From: Pomphorhynchus laevis
Lineage: Eukaryota; Acanthocephala; Palaeacanthocephala; Echinorhynchida; Pomphorhynchidae
Direction of reading: 5' to 3'
DNA length: 64,000 nt
Assembly (NCBI GenBank): GCA_012934845.2
Contig: WNNJ02001167.1
Location: 105,698-169,697, forward strand
Both the position numbers and the translations under genes were made by a program. Below the pieces are notes generated by a model. That model did no database searches, was not told the DNA's origin, and was given only the letters and a program-made list of their open reading frames with translations. Positions 32,211 to 44,990 of the stretch are shown in pieces (position 1 is the first letter of the stretch; every line of letters starts with the position of its first letter).

Positions 32211-33992
32211 AATTAGTGACCAGTTAACTTACATAGATTTAATACCCAAGATCCACAAAGTTGTTACACCGACACCCGGTCGACCAATTATTAGTAATAT
32301 CAACACAGCCACCGAAAACTTGTCACGTTGGCTACATGAACAACTGTACCCGGTGTTACAAGCGTCTGATTCGTTCATTAGTAGCACTGATGACTTCCAA
32401 CGATATTTTGACGAAACCAAAAATGAACAAGGGGATAATCTGTTAGCAACTGTATACGTAGAATCATTGTTTACATAAATGGACACTCAGAAAGAAGTTA
32501 GCGCAATTCGGCGGATCATCACATAACTAAATTGGTCAAAGACACGCATTTACAAAATTTGTAATTTTCTTGAGATGGGTCTCACTTCCAATACTTTTGG
32601 TTTCGAAGGAAAAATCTATCGACAGATTAAAGGAACAGCTATGGGGACACCCGTTAGACCAACATACGCAGGGCTCTATAGAACATACATAGAGCATAGT
32701 TTCCTTAACAACCTCCCAAAAACACCAACGATATGGAAACGCCATTTTGATGATATACTTATATCATTGCCAGGCTCACAAGTTGAACTCAACGAATTTA
32801 TTCAATCTTTGAACAGTTTCTGCGAGCTGAAATTTACCATGGACTTCACCGACACTTAAAAGTTAGTCTTTCTGGACAGTATGAAACTTAGCCTTTCAGT
32901 ACTTTTTGGACTGAATACATGTATCCTAGTATGCTTTACAAGGATAATAACGGTTGGCAAACAAAAGATTATTGTAAACTCAAATGAGCGCGATCATATA
33001 TCCACGCTAGTAGCGGACACTCTCCTTCTGTCAAGCGACTCACAAGACGAAACGAAGTCATCAGAACGAGATAGCTATGTTCCAAAAGCAGTGATTTCGA
33101 ATGCGAAATCGAGGAGCTCAAAAACCAGTGCTTACTACTTGGGTACACCTATCGACAAATAACAGCGCGATTTGAGCATGCGAAACGATTAGCACGCCAA
33201 ACATTGCTATATGAACAAACGAATAGAGATTACGGCAACAATTTCAAAGCTATATTCGAGTGCAAACCGTCATTCGATTCTCTTCAACGTGAGTTCGATA
33301 GTGTGTATCAGGAATTACCACGAAATATCTCAAGCAAGATGTCGCGTGTTCGTATTCGTTTCAAATATAGTGAAAATATCCGATATTTGACGTCGAGAAT
33401 GAACACAACAAGAACAGCAGAGAACCCAAGCGTAATTAAGCGTTGTGTAGACAAAAGATGCGCAAATTGTGTTGATATGAAAAACACCAATCAATTACAA
33501 AGCAATAAGACTGAATTAAAATATTCGGTACGAAGACAGCATAATTGCAAATCCTGCCATGTCATATATCAAACTACGTGCATTACATGCAGGGCCCAAA
33601 AGAAGCACCAAATTTAACAAAAAGGCAAACAATCGCCGAAAAGATATAAAACAACAGCGTTACCGCAATGATAACACGGTGGGGCATTTAATAGAAAATA
33701 CAGATCACGTCATGCGAACTGCCATAATTGAAGGTCTCTTAACGGATGACAAATTGCGTCAGCATAAAGGAAAATACTGGATCGGACAGCTTATGTCAGA
33801 TCTATAATTGAATACAGACGACCATCCGTTTTAACTGTTATAATTGGTAGCAATAATTATATAGGATTCTTCCGGAATAAAGCTATTTAATATACGCATT
33901 TGACAGCAGTACAATTTTGAAATTTTTCGTGTGACTGTTTGCACTGAAGAAGAGCGAGAGCTCTAAACGTTTGCTAAAATAAACTAATAAAC
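32211..33992 (+). mobile_element. Penelope-like element P2, RT core to 3' end
   Basis: The plus strand reads IPKIHKVVTPTPGRPIISN (32240), then LATVYVESLFT, then (32575-32859) GTAMGTPVRPTYAGLYRTYI and WKRHFDDILISLPGS, the catalytic FDD block. The middle and Cys-rich parts follow (32881-33617; CVDKRCANC, HNCKSCHVIYQTTCITC), then VGHLIENTDH and KGKYWIGQLMSDL (end 33807), probably a decayed GIY-YIG end. The 3' end carries CTGAAGA + AGAGC-GAGA-GCTCT + AAACG (33944-33970) and AATAAAC. It is nearly identical to P1 and broken in several places. Confidence 0.85.
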
Positions 33993-34504
33993 ATGGTTTG
34001 CTCTTTTCTAATTTTTGCTCACTTATATACTTATATATAACAGTCTTCAAATGACCCATAGCTGTAGTTCTACAGATATTTGTTTTACATAATGTTTAAT
34101 CGAAAATAAAAACTGTAGACTTTGTTTTCCTGTTGTACCTATTGGTTCCTATTATTTTATTGAATTAAAAAAACTTAAATATTTACAGGTGAAAATATTT
34201 GAAACGTTAAAAATATGTATTTTCTTTTAAGTATTAAAATAAATGATAATAAGTAAATAAACATTTTTTAGTATCAAATACTAAAAAATGATTTTAAATT
34301 TGTCCTTAAGTTTGTTAATTATTTTTTTTTATTTTTTTTATTTCTCTTGATTTTTTAAAATACTTTTTATTTGATTATTCAATAAAAACAATTTATATTA
34401 GTCATTTTTCTTCAAATTGCTAGTTACTCAAAGCTTTAAAGTCAAAGCTTCGATAGTCAGCATTACAAAAACCACATAAAAACGATCGATCCTTATATTG
34501 CAGC
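33993..34504. other. AT-rich stretch, nothing recognised
   Basis: Runs of T and A with no coding frame. Confidence 0.6.
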
Positions 34505-34697
34505 TGTTCGTTTATTCTGACCTTTATAATGCTCCAAACTTCAACCTGGAGTATCACACCCACCTCGAGTTGAATCCATTCTCTTTCCTTCTTTTCTGTA
34601 TACTTCTTGTTTCCGCCCATATGTAATTGTAGGTATTGTGTAAATTTTAATTCAATTGTAATTGTAAGGATTAATTAACAAAGAATGTGTGTTATTT
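34505..34697 (+). repeat. About 200-bp direct repeat, copy 1
   Basis: From TGTTCGTTTATTCTGACCTT to AAAGAATGTGTGTTA. It recurs at 35941-36152 in the same orientation with about 93 percent identity by eye. The two copies bracket LINE copy d and the 35577 fragment. Confidence 0.9.
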
Positions 34698-34745
34698 ATT
34701 GTAACTCACCCTAAATAACCGTAGCTTGTATTTGTTTATGAATAC

Positions 34746-35576
34746 TTGTCTTGCTTTCTACAAACGTATCTCCAATCTCCATCTCGTTCTAAACCCGGAC
34801 AGTTCCAAAATAGTGTGGATCCTCCACCGTAAACCAAACATATCTCCTCCCACTGTATCTTGTGCCTGATCGATCATTCCCATAGTCCACAATCTCACTT
34901 TCTTAGGCTTCCATTTCGATGATCACCTTTCCTTTAAATCCATCGTCCGTGACAAGGTCCGCTAATCTAACTTAATTCTCCGTGACATCCGCCGTATCCG
35001 CCCCCTTATCGACTTCCGTTCTTGTATGTCTCTTCTTTCATCGCTTCTTTTCCCTAAAATCGATTACTGCCTTAGCCTTTTCGCTAATTCTCCAAAATCC
35101 ATCATCCTACCCCTACAACGAATAATCAACACCGCCGTTCGAGTGCTCTTTCGTCTCCGTCGCTTCGACCACATATCCACATATCTTGCCCAACTCTCCT
35201 GGCCCACCATCCACATCCGCATCAAACTCCGCCTTCTTCTCGTAACTTTTCGTCTCATCGCTGTCGGCTCCCCATCGTTCATCAACCTTCCTTTCTTAGA
35301 CGACACTCGCCCCACCTCGCTATCGCTGCGTTCCCGTCATACCCTCTTACTCCACGTTCCTAATTACTCCAACAACTACGGTCTCCGATCCTTCCTCGTC
35401 GCCGCCTCACTCGCCTGGAATCAACTCCCTCTCGACGTCCGCCGCGATCCCTCCTTTATCACATTCAAACACCTCCTCCGTTCACACCTTCTCGACACTT
35501 GATTTACAGTTTTGTTTTGTTGTGGTACTGTAAGCGTGCGCTGGCACGCATTTGTCACGTTAAAAAATTTTTTTTT
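34746..35576 (+). mobile_element. CR1/L2-like LINE, 5'-truncated copy d with complete 3' end
   Basis: Starts in the RT thumb (NLHLVLNP-type) and contains a clean 158-codon C-terminal frame (35026-35502) ending SFITFKHLLRSHLLDT, which defines the true ORF2 C-terminus of the family. The 3' UTR holds the hairpin GCGTGCGCTGGCACGC (35534-35549) and CACGTTAAAAAA. One stop lies upstream near 34868. Confidence 0.9.
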
Positions 35577-35940
35577 GTCTTCTCCGCTTCCATATCATTT
35601 TTTATGCGTACTAAGCGTATTCTCATTTGGCGAAATCAACTCGAGTCATCTTCCAGCTCCAAATCTCATTGGAAAATCTTAAACTCAATTCTTTCTAAAT
35701 CACCTACCCCTTTTAACATAAATCCTGATGAATCTCCTTCTTATTCACAATCTAAGCTATCTAATTTACTTTCTCTTCTACCCATATGTCCCTTGTATCC
35801 TCTCATCTCTTTAAATACTTTCCTCCCAGACCTTTTCCACCTTCTTTCCGTTTTTGTTTGATGAAGTTTGTTCGGTTCTTCTGTCATAACCTAATAAAAC
35901 ATCTGACACAATTCCCACTCACTTTCCTTCTTTACTGTAT
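35577..35940 (+). mobile_element. Fragment of the second CR1-like subfamily (as at 36938)
   Basis: Aligns with about 38810-39170: RIWRNQLESSSSSKSHWKIL and the NINPDESPSYSQSKLSNLL stretch, that is, the linker between endonuclease and RT. It begins right after the 3' tail of copy d and ends at the second 200-bp repeat. Confidence 0.7.
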
Positions 35941-36152
35941 GTTCGTTTATCCTGACCTTTATAATGCTCCAAACTTCAACCTGGGGTATCACACCCACCT
36001 CGAGTTGAATCCATTATCTTTCTTTCTTTTCTGTATACTTCTTGTTTCCGCCATATGTAATTGTAGGTATTGTGTAAATTTTAATCCAATTGTAATCAAT
36101 TTGTAATCCAATTGTTATTATAAGGATTAATTAACCAAGAATGTATGTTATT
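35941..36152 (+). repeat. About 200-bp direct repeat, copy 2
   Basis: Partner of 34505-34697, with a short extra AATTGTAAT duplication near 36090. Confidence 0.9.
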
Positions 36153-36930
36153 TTTTAAGTAATTATAATAAGGAATTTCTTAAACTGTGATTGAGCATTC
36201 TGTGAAGCATAAGTTTTTATAAATCGTGGTAGACAAGATTTTCCGCTTGCTTCGCTCGCGGAACTGAAATCTGGAACTAAATCTGGAATTGAAATCTGGA
36301 ATGTAATTAACTTGAACACTTATAACTTTTCTTTTAGAAAAAGAAAAATTAGAAATGATCAATTTGAAATTTATTTTTTTTTAGAAATTATGCTCAAATT
36401 TGTTATCGTATATCATTTTATATAAGCATTTACACTACATGAATTGATTTGACACCAAATGTTAATTTATTTAAATTGAATAAATATCAAATATTTAGTT
36501 AATTAGAAATATATCCGTCCTTATCTGTATTTAAATTTTTAAATTTCCAGGAAAAATCAGCTATAAAATCAGGTAAAATCACGACAATAAAAATCATTTT
36601 TATATTTCGCTATCGTCAGAAATTTAACTTAAAAAAGAAAAACAATTACATTGATTTTTTTCATTTTTATGTTTTGAATTTTCAAAATTCAAAACATAAA
36701 AATAGAACATAAAAACAGCTACTAAATAATATTAACATGATTTTTGTTGTCGTTCAACTATACCTGATAATTCCTGGAAATTTAAAAATTTAGTTAATTT
36801 TCTCAAATGATAGTTAATTTAGTTAATTAATATACAAAAGTGATTATTTTAATATTTAATTTTAATAATTTTTTAATAATCAACTTAAATTCATGATACA
36901 ATCCCATTTTATTACTAATTTAAGATGTTA
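36153..36930. other. AT-rich stretch with a 13-bp tandem repeat and a hairpin
   Basis: GGAACTGAAATCT-type units occur three times (36260-36297), just after TTCCGC...GCGGAA. A near-perfect hairpin, TTTTTATGTTTTGAATTTT with its complement, is at 36665-36704. No gene seen. Confidence 0.65.
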
Positions 36931-36937
36931 ATTTAAC

Positions 36938-39900
36938 ATGTTTTTCAATAAGTTGGTAAAAAAGTCTTGTTTTTGTACATGTGGTTTTTGTGCATTAGTA
37001 AAACTTTACAGCTATCTCGCTCATCCACTTCTGTCTCGCATACGACTACTCAGACTACTGATTTTAACTTTTCCCCTGCATCAACACCTGACTTCGCATC
37101 GTATAATTTCATTCTTCAACCTTCTTTCACACACATTCCACATTCAACTACGCATAAAACTTCAATTCATTTTCATCATCCTAGCAATGCCAACTGTAAA
37201 GCTGTTCATCTCGTACCTGCTCTTTTCTATTCCTCCCCCATCTAAATACATCTCATACTTATTTTTTCGCTTCACTACTACATACTCTACCCCCCGTATC
37301 ACTTCTCAATAATTTACATTCTTCCGTCAAATCATCTACAACAACATCTCCGATCAAGCGATTCAACACTCCACTTCTGTCACATATGCTCAACTTATCT
37401 TAATTCTCCATCGAGCACCACTGTCATTCCCACTTCAATCTGCCCTTTTACTTCTACTCCTGCCAGCTCTGAACGTCCACCAGATCCACGTAATCGTTTT
37501 CCTTTGCGCGATCGCTGTATTATCGTATCTAACTTAAAGCTTTCCGAATCTGCTTCTCCACAATCTCGCCTCGATGATGATGTATCTGCTTTCAGGTCTA
37601 TCCTAGCAACCATTCTTCCTGATGATAATCCATCCCTCTTCAATAATATCGCAACTGTATCTTTAATCCGTTTAAACAAATCGAATGTATCCAATCATAT
37701 CAGACCTCCACTCCTAAACATACTTTTCGTCTTAGTCTTTTCATACCTCCCCCAGTCTTCTTTGATATTCGATCTCGCTCCTAAACATACTTTTCGTCTT
37801 AGTCTTTTTAACACTCGATCCATTCTTCACAAAGCTTATCTACTCCTTGATATCTTCGATCAATTATCTATCGATATTCTCTGCATTACCAAATCCTGGC
37901 ACTCTGACTTTGACGATCTTGCTATTCGTCGTCTATGTCGCTCTGGTTGTTCTCTAGTTGAATCAGCTCGTACAATTGTCTCTCCCACATCTACTGCTTC
38001 TAACCATGGCGGTATTGTTGCCATTGCTCGTCACCCAACGTCTCTGCGTAAAATTAACGCTAATATCCGTTACACTTCGTTCGAATTACTCATATCCAGA
38101 TTATCAACTCCTTTCCACATGGAACTTGTTATTGTATACCGTCCAGGCTCACCCGTTCTTCACTTATGTTCTTTAACGACTTTGCAGATCTTATGTCTCA
38201 CTGCTCATTGTCTTATACTCTTGATTTTGTTCTCGGTAACTTTAACATTCGTCTTGAACGTCCAGCTGACTCTGACTCTATCACTCTAACTAATCTTTTT
38301 TCTGATTTTAACTATAAATTACTTTCTACAAGCCCCACTTATACTCTCGGCGGTGCTCTCGATATCATTGCTGTTTCCAACTGCTTTATTGACTATACCT
38401 CCTTGTCAATTACTGATCCTGGTTTGTCCGATCATTTCCGTGTCACTCTTACTCTTACTCATCCCCATCCTCCTTCTCCGCCCCCACCATTATCCACACC
38501 AAGTCGACCTTGGAAACTTCTCGATATCCCTATCCTCGGTTTTGCCTTACTCAATTCTTCACTCTTTTCGCTTCCACTTAAATATCTTTCTCCCGATAAT
38601 CTCTGTATTCTGTTTGATTATGAACTTACGTCGATCCTCAATCACCTTCTGCATATTCGACCCCGACGTTTTCAGCGCTAGCGCCATGCTCCCTACTATA
38701 ATTCCGACTGTTGTCTTTCTAAACGTCGACACCGTTACTTTTTCGCGTGTATAATCGTTTTCTTAAACGTTCTCCAAACTCACTCTAAATCTTTGTTTCC
38801 TATCTTTATCTTCGCCGTTCCCATCTCATTCTTATGTGTACTAAGGGTACTCTCTTTTGGCAAAATCAACTCGAGTCTATTTCCAACGCTAAATCTCACT
38901 GGAAAATCTTAAACTCAATTCATTCAAGATCATATACCCCCTTGTAACATAAACCCTGATAAATTTTCTTCTTATCTACAATCTAAGCTATCTAATATAC
39001 TTTCTCTTCGAACCGTATACCACTTGTATCCTCTCTTCTCTTTGAATACTTCCCTTCCAAAGCTATTCCACCTTCTTCCTGTTTCGTCTGATGAAGTTTC
39101 TTCGGTTCTGCTGTCATTACCTAATTAAACCTCTCCTTCTGACCCAATTCCCACTCACTTGCTTAAAAATATATGCTCTTCTATTTCACACTTCTTAACC
39201 ACATTGTTCAACTTGCCTAACCGTATCCGCACATTTCCTTCCAACTGGAAATGTGCACTGTTCGTCCCTTCTTTAAAAAAGCAATCTCTCAACCCCTCAC
39301 TAACATCTTCGTACCTTCTTTTCTCAATTCTCCCAACCCATTCTAAACTCCTTGAGCGTCTTGTTCTCAAGCAAGTTAATGCATATCATTTTCCTCCAAC
39401 TTGTTCACTTCCTTCCAAGCTGCTTTTCGCTCTTATTACTCTACTTAAATTACCTGTCTTAAAGTTTATAACGACTTACTCATCTCGCGCGATCAAAAAT
39501 TATGTAGTGTCATAGTTTCTCATGATATATCGTATGCTTTTGACATCGTCGATCACTCGATTCTTCTCCATCGCCTTCGTCATGATTATAGCTTCTCTTT
39601 ACCCACTGTATCATGGTTTTCTTCATATCTATCAAACCGTACATTTCGCGTCTATTCTAACAATTTTCTCTCCCATCCTTCGTCCATCCCCGTCCAGTGT
39701 TCCACAAGGCTCCGTATTAGGCCATATGTTTTTCTCTATTCTTCTCGGTGATTTGTCTTCGATTTCTTATAAATTTAACTTCCATGTTATGCAATATGCT
39801 GATGACATTATCATCTATGCTCATGCATCTGCTTATCGTATTCATGATCTTAATGTTTCTGCTTCCAACTGTCTTGCCTCAATTTTCAATCATATTTCTT

Positions 39901-40720
39901 TTCGTCCTACTCTGAATTCTAATAAATCCAAAATAATGTGGATCTTTCCTCGACGCCTCGGCTTAGAATTCCATCAGTATCATTTAATTCTACAATCTCT
40001 CAATCGTTGATAATCTCGTTTTTTAGGCTTCCATTTCGACAATTGACTTTCACTTAAACCTATCGTTAGAGAAAGTACGCTCATCTACCTTGATTCTCCG
40101 CAACCTCGGTCAAATTCGTTGATTGATCAATTTATCTTCATGTATGACTATTATATCTTCTCTCATGTTCTCAAGACTTGATTACTGTCTTAATCTATTT
40201 TCCAACTCACCTAAATCTGATTTTCTTCCACTACAACGCATAGTCAACGGAGTTGTCCGAATTATCCTCCGTCTTCGTCGTTTTGATAATACATCCCACC
40301 ATCTTGCTTCTCTCGATTTGTCTACCATTTATTCTCGTGTTCAAATTCGTCTTCTTTTTATTGCTTTCCGCCTTGCAACTTTCCATACCGCCTTCTTTCT
40401 CAATCTTCCTTTTCTCGACATTTCTCGTTATTTTTATTGTTCTTTGCGTTCCCGTAATTCCCTTCTTTTACATGTCTCAAACTACTTTACCTCTTTTGGT
40501 TTTCGCTCATTCCTTATGACTGCCTCTCTCTCGTGTAATCATCTCCCAATCATATACGAAAATCAACATCAACGCCGTGTTTCAAACGCCAAATCCGATC
40601 CCATTTAAAACAATTTAACGAATTTATCTGTATGGGTTTTGCTGTTTTCTTTGTTAGTTAGTGGACTTGTAAGGGTGCAGCAGGCACGCATTTCCCATTT
40701 TAAATAAATTATTTTTTTAT
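36938..40720 (+). mobile_element. CR1/L2-like LINE, second subfamily (copy e), nearly full length
   Basis: The longest LINE here. The region 37500-37760 (DRCIIVSNLKLSESASPQSR, DDDVSAFRSILATILPDDNP) looks like the C-terminal part of a CR1-type ORF1. The endonuclease (37790-38440) has LSLFNTRSIL, DILCITKSWHSD, NHGGIVAI, VLGNFNIRLE and LSDHF. The RT (39300-39960) has SYLLFSILPTHSKLLERL, SVPQGSVLGHMFFSILLGDL and VMQYADDIIIYAH. The C-terminal part is at 40123-40608. The 3' UTR hairpin GTGC-AGCAG-GCAC (40676-40688) resembles that of the other subfamily. About five or more frame breaks. Confidence 0.88.
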
Positions 40721-40729
40721 ACATTAGTT

Positions 40730-42449
40730 TAAAGAACTATTCGATATCAACAGTATATTATTGTGAGTTATTTTAAAGGACTAAATAACCCCGTTGAGAT
40801 ATGACTATTTTTTAGGCATTTTTATCCGATTACGATTTTGCATCAAAATGCCCGCAGCTATAAATCATCAAATTTCAATTTAATAATACCATTATATTTA
40901 TCAAATAAATAAGATATAATACATTTAAAGAAGTGATATTTAAAAAAGAACTAAAATTCTTGACGCTTTGTTATTTTGAGCACGTACCATCTGTGAATGA
41001 TTGCTAGAGTTATTTCTTTAAAACGGTGAATTAGAGAAAGTGAGGCAGCCGCAAAAGCCGGTATAGACCAGCGATCACCGTGTGTGAATCTCTCTGATAA
41101 AAATAAGATATCTACTTGTACTGTGAGATTGGGCTTCTCTCTGTAGATGTTACAGAAAGCTTTTGAAAGCGCAGTACCAAATATGTGTTGATGTTGTATA
41201 TCAGTCGTTGAAATAATAATGACGAATTCACATAATTGTTCTGATAGGACATGTAATTCATGTCCAAAAGATGTGATCATGAAAATCTTAAAACCGCATT
41301 AGTACATGACAGTCTCGCCGATTCTCATGTCAATTTTATATCCTAATTATATCTTATTTGATTAATTCGACAAACTGTGCTTCATGATGTTCCGAACAGC
41401 TTTGCAGTGGACGCTGCAATATACAGTCATCTTAAATCTCTGATGTACTTTGATGTATTTCTTTTATTTTTTCAATACGGTGGTGCTCTCTGCCATATCA
41501 CTCAAATCAAGAACTCTATCTTTCATTGTTCCTCTTCAATAATGTAGTAGATCTGTCAATCATTCGCTTTCTAACTAACTTAGAAAATTTGCTGAGTTCT
41601 TCACGTTTTTTGCGTGAAAATATCAAGCCTCGACCATCAAATCACAAAAACAATTTTTATTCCATAATTGTATCCTTCTTTCCAGCGTATTTCGAATTGA
41701 ACTAATTCTACGAGTTTCAATACTTTGCAAGATAAGTTGGAACATTACCGTCAAACACTTAAGCTGCGATTGAGTTTGTATCTTATTGAATTCGTTGAGT
41801 ACTTGTGATACTTTTCGTATGAGATCTTTGCTCCCGTGCATTGTAGTTAATGAAACGAGTTTAGAATCCATTGTGTTACCTCGTCATACAATGATTTAAT
41901 GCTTGCATTAATTTATGTTGAGACTAGACTGCAGTAGTTGGCCTAACTTGTTGTTGACTTTCATTTTGTTTCGATAACTTGTTGATGAGCTTCATTTGGC
42001 ATATGCAACTTCATACATCGTAGACCATGTTGAATAAATTGTCGATCCGCAGTGCTAGTACAATTTGGTTCAGTCAGTTCGTACATTGGCGCATTCCCTT
42101 TGCACATTGGCAACATTTGCATTTGTCTGCTTGTGCGTTAGACGAACTGCACTTCCGAGTCAATGAAGGCTAGCCCCTTGACATTGTGTTTACGGCGCTA
42201 AAATTTTTCGTTTTCAAAAGTTGTTAGTAATTGCAAGTATTTATATTTTTTAACCAAAAATAATCAGTTATTATTATTCTAATTGTTTTAATAAAAATAA
42301 AATTATTTTAATTTCACTGTGTAAATATTAGAATATAATAAATATAATTAAAATAATATTATTCTAGTATAATAATATTAGAATAATATTATTCTAACAT
42401 AGTAAACACATATTATTTCTATGCATTGACAATATTAATAATATATCAG
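40730..42449 (-). other. Unassigned stretch with two short minus-strand frames
   Basis: Frames at 41280-40951 (109 codons, starting ATG; FGTALSKAFCNIYREKPNLT, FLSERFTHGDRWSIPAFAAA) and 41871-41623 (82 codons; helical, basic) have amino-acid-like composition and sit 340 bases apart on one strand. I do not recognise either. The gap between them contains several stops in every frame. They may be decayed transposon or exons of an unknown gene; I see no good splice pair. Confidence 0.3.
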
Positions 42450-42454
42450 ATCAA

Positions 42455-42935
42455 AAAAAAGATTTATTTTAACGTGGCAAATGTGTGCCAGCGCACGCTT
42501 ACATGACCACAACAAAACAAGACTGTGAATCAGGTGTCGAGAAGGTGTGAACGGAGGAGGTGTTTGAATGTGATAAAGGAGGGAGCGCGGCGGACGTCGA
42601 GAGGGAGTTGATTCCAGGCGAGTGAGGCGGCGACGAGGAAGGATCGGAGACCGTAGTTGTTGGAGTAATTAGGAACGTGGAGTAAGAGGGTATGACAGGA
42701 ACGAAGCGATAGCGAGGTGGGGCGAGTATCGTCTAAGAAAGGAAGGTTGATGAACGATGGGGAGCCGACAGCGATGAGACGAAAAGTTAACGAGAAGAAG
42801 GCGGAGTTTGATGCGGATGTGGATGGTGGGCCAGGAGAGTTGGGCAAAATATGTGGATGTGTGGTCGAAGCGACGGAGACGAAAGAGCACTCGAACGGCG
42901 GTGTTGATTATTCGGGGGCGGATAGATCAACAACG
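42455..42935 (-). mobile_element. CR1/L2-like LINE, 3' fragment (copy f)
   Basis: The minus strand has the 3' UTR with hairpin GCGTGCGCTGGCACAC (42498-42483), the C-terminus HLLRSHLLDT and upstream SFLVAASLAWNQLPLDVRR and VRVLFRLRRFDHTSTY. It stops at 42935 within the C-terminal part. One frameshift near 42790-42800. Confidence 0.88.
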
Positions 42936-44659
42936 ACTATAATCGTAACTTACATGCGAGATAGATGATGATCCATATTTGGCAGCTTAAATACAATTTC
43001 AAAGGGTATCTCGCAGGCAAATTGTTTCAATCTCGCAGACAAATTGTTTCAATCTCGCAGGCAAACTGTTTTTGCGTTCGCCGAACGACTGACTTAACTT
43101 CTTCAACATAATCCAACAAACTTTAGATAGTTCTTCTGTCATTCCTATAAAGTCGGAGTCATCGGCATCCCACCTCTGTGTCACCGTTGGACAATGACTT
43201 CGTACTACTTTAATCAATAATATTGAAGCCATTGCAAGGGGTGCCGTTGGTCATATGATTATTAAATTTGTTATTCACGAAATTAGTATGTATCGCATTA
43301 AGTAAATTGTAAATTTTACTATTTTCCATTTATTTGATAAATTTTTGCTTTACATCTTTGTACTTGAAATGCAAAATCAAATGTGTTAATTTATCAAAAT
43401 TAATTTAAGATAAATTAATTAAGATCAATTAATTGATAGATAAATTAATTATTATTTAATACATTTGTTTTTTAATGTAATTTAATGTAATTCTTTTAGC
43501 ATAAAAATTAATTTTTGATTTTATTTGTGCTTATTTGGAAAGTTAACTAAAATATATTTGGAGGCCATGACTACGCAATACTCAGTCAAGCCTTGTTATC
43601 GATGAAAATTTAAGCTTATTTTCGCAAAATAAAAAAATTAAAACTCCTTGAAATTAAACTAAACTGATAAATGAAATAAGCTTTAGTTTTTAGAGGTTTA
43701 TAAATAAATTAATTGGATCTGGAATATCACCAGTTAATAGAAAAGTAGCAGATCAAAGTTTCTGCGGCTTTATGGTGTTCACAAAACCGTTGATGGATTC
43801 GAAGGTTTTGGATCTTTGGATCCAAGAGATCCAAAGTCGAAAAACAATAAGGAACAAGCATTTGAAAGTATCGAAAAATAAACAATTTGGATGAATTTCA
43901 AATTAGATATAACTAAATTTAAATCATTATATTTAAATCATTATTAAGTTGTTATTGATATTTTGGAGGCAAATCTATCATCATGTTTAAACCTGATCAT
44001 TGAAAGAGATCACTTTACATATTGAAGCAAATATGGCAATTTCATTTTCTCACAAAATTTGAAAGATTTGGTTGCGACAACAGACATGCCATTATTCATT
44101 ATAAAAGTCCATGCAATAGAACAATTAGCGCATTTTGATCGTCGCTGTGAGCTTTCGTTAATGAAAGCTCGAGAATAATAATTAATTATATAACTATATA
44201 TTAATAATTGTATTAAACAACTGAAAATTGACTATTGCTTATCCACGTAGTATTGAAAAACTTCAAAAATAAAAAACATTTAGAATTTTTTTACTAAATA
44301 ATTACAATCTTCTATTAAATCCAAATGATCCTCAACTAATTTACAAATTTACTTGGTGACATTGAAGAAATCTTTGCATAATTAACAAGTCGATATGACC
44401 TTTTGAAATGATATAAACGTACAAGAGAAAGATTATCTATCACCATGGTGGTCTGCACCATATGGTGCAGATATGGTATGTACTCAAATGCTAATGCTGA
44501 TCTATTAACGCTTGTCAATGACAAGTTAAATTACATGACATATACGAAACATATAAGAAATAAAACTACAATGAAATACTAACTTTGTATTAATTAGGTT
44601 TATTCGAAATATTTACATGTTTAATTAATTAAATATTTACAGATTAATTTTCAAAAGAT
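42936..44659. other. AT-rich stretch; 22-bp tandem repeat at its left end
   Basis: TCTCGCAGGCAAATTGTTTCAA is present nearly three times (43009-43072) within a 77-codon minus-strand frame (43232-42999) that I do not recognise. The remainder is AT-rich with no convincing gene. Confidence 0.55.
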
Positions 44660-44990
44660 CATCAACAGATGATCTTTTGATGATCTTTTTTACAGCAAAA
44701 GATCATCAGATCTTTAAAGATCATTATTTGATTTATATATTTTACTATTTTCTGTTTGATGTTATTTTTATAGTAACCAAGTTTAAAATATGTATCTATT
44801 AAATTATTTAAATGATTTTGAAGAAAGCCAATATCATTACATATTGTTGCAATTCTTAAAATTTCATTATTTAATGTATTATATTTTATATTATATGGTA
44901 TGCATGAATGCTCATGCAAAAATATGTTTCTTGTAAATTTAAATGTCATTTTTACGATATAAATTAATAGTAGTTTTAACTAATGATCTT
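44660..44990 (-). pseudogene. AT-rich Penelope-like RT remnant (N2)
   Basis: The minus-strand frame 44949-44662 reads FKFTRNIFLHEHSCIPYNIK and NNLIDTYFKLGYYKN, nearly identical to N1 at 17800-18080. It is a truncated RT C-terminal part. A short GATCTTTTGATGATCTTTT repeat follows its 3' side (44655-44720). Confidence 0.55.

Noticed and set aside
43740-43850. A possible THAP-domain remnant
   Set aside because: Only a vague SFCGFMVF...LWIQEI resemblance, with no C2CH zinc pattern.
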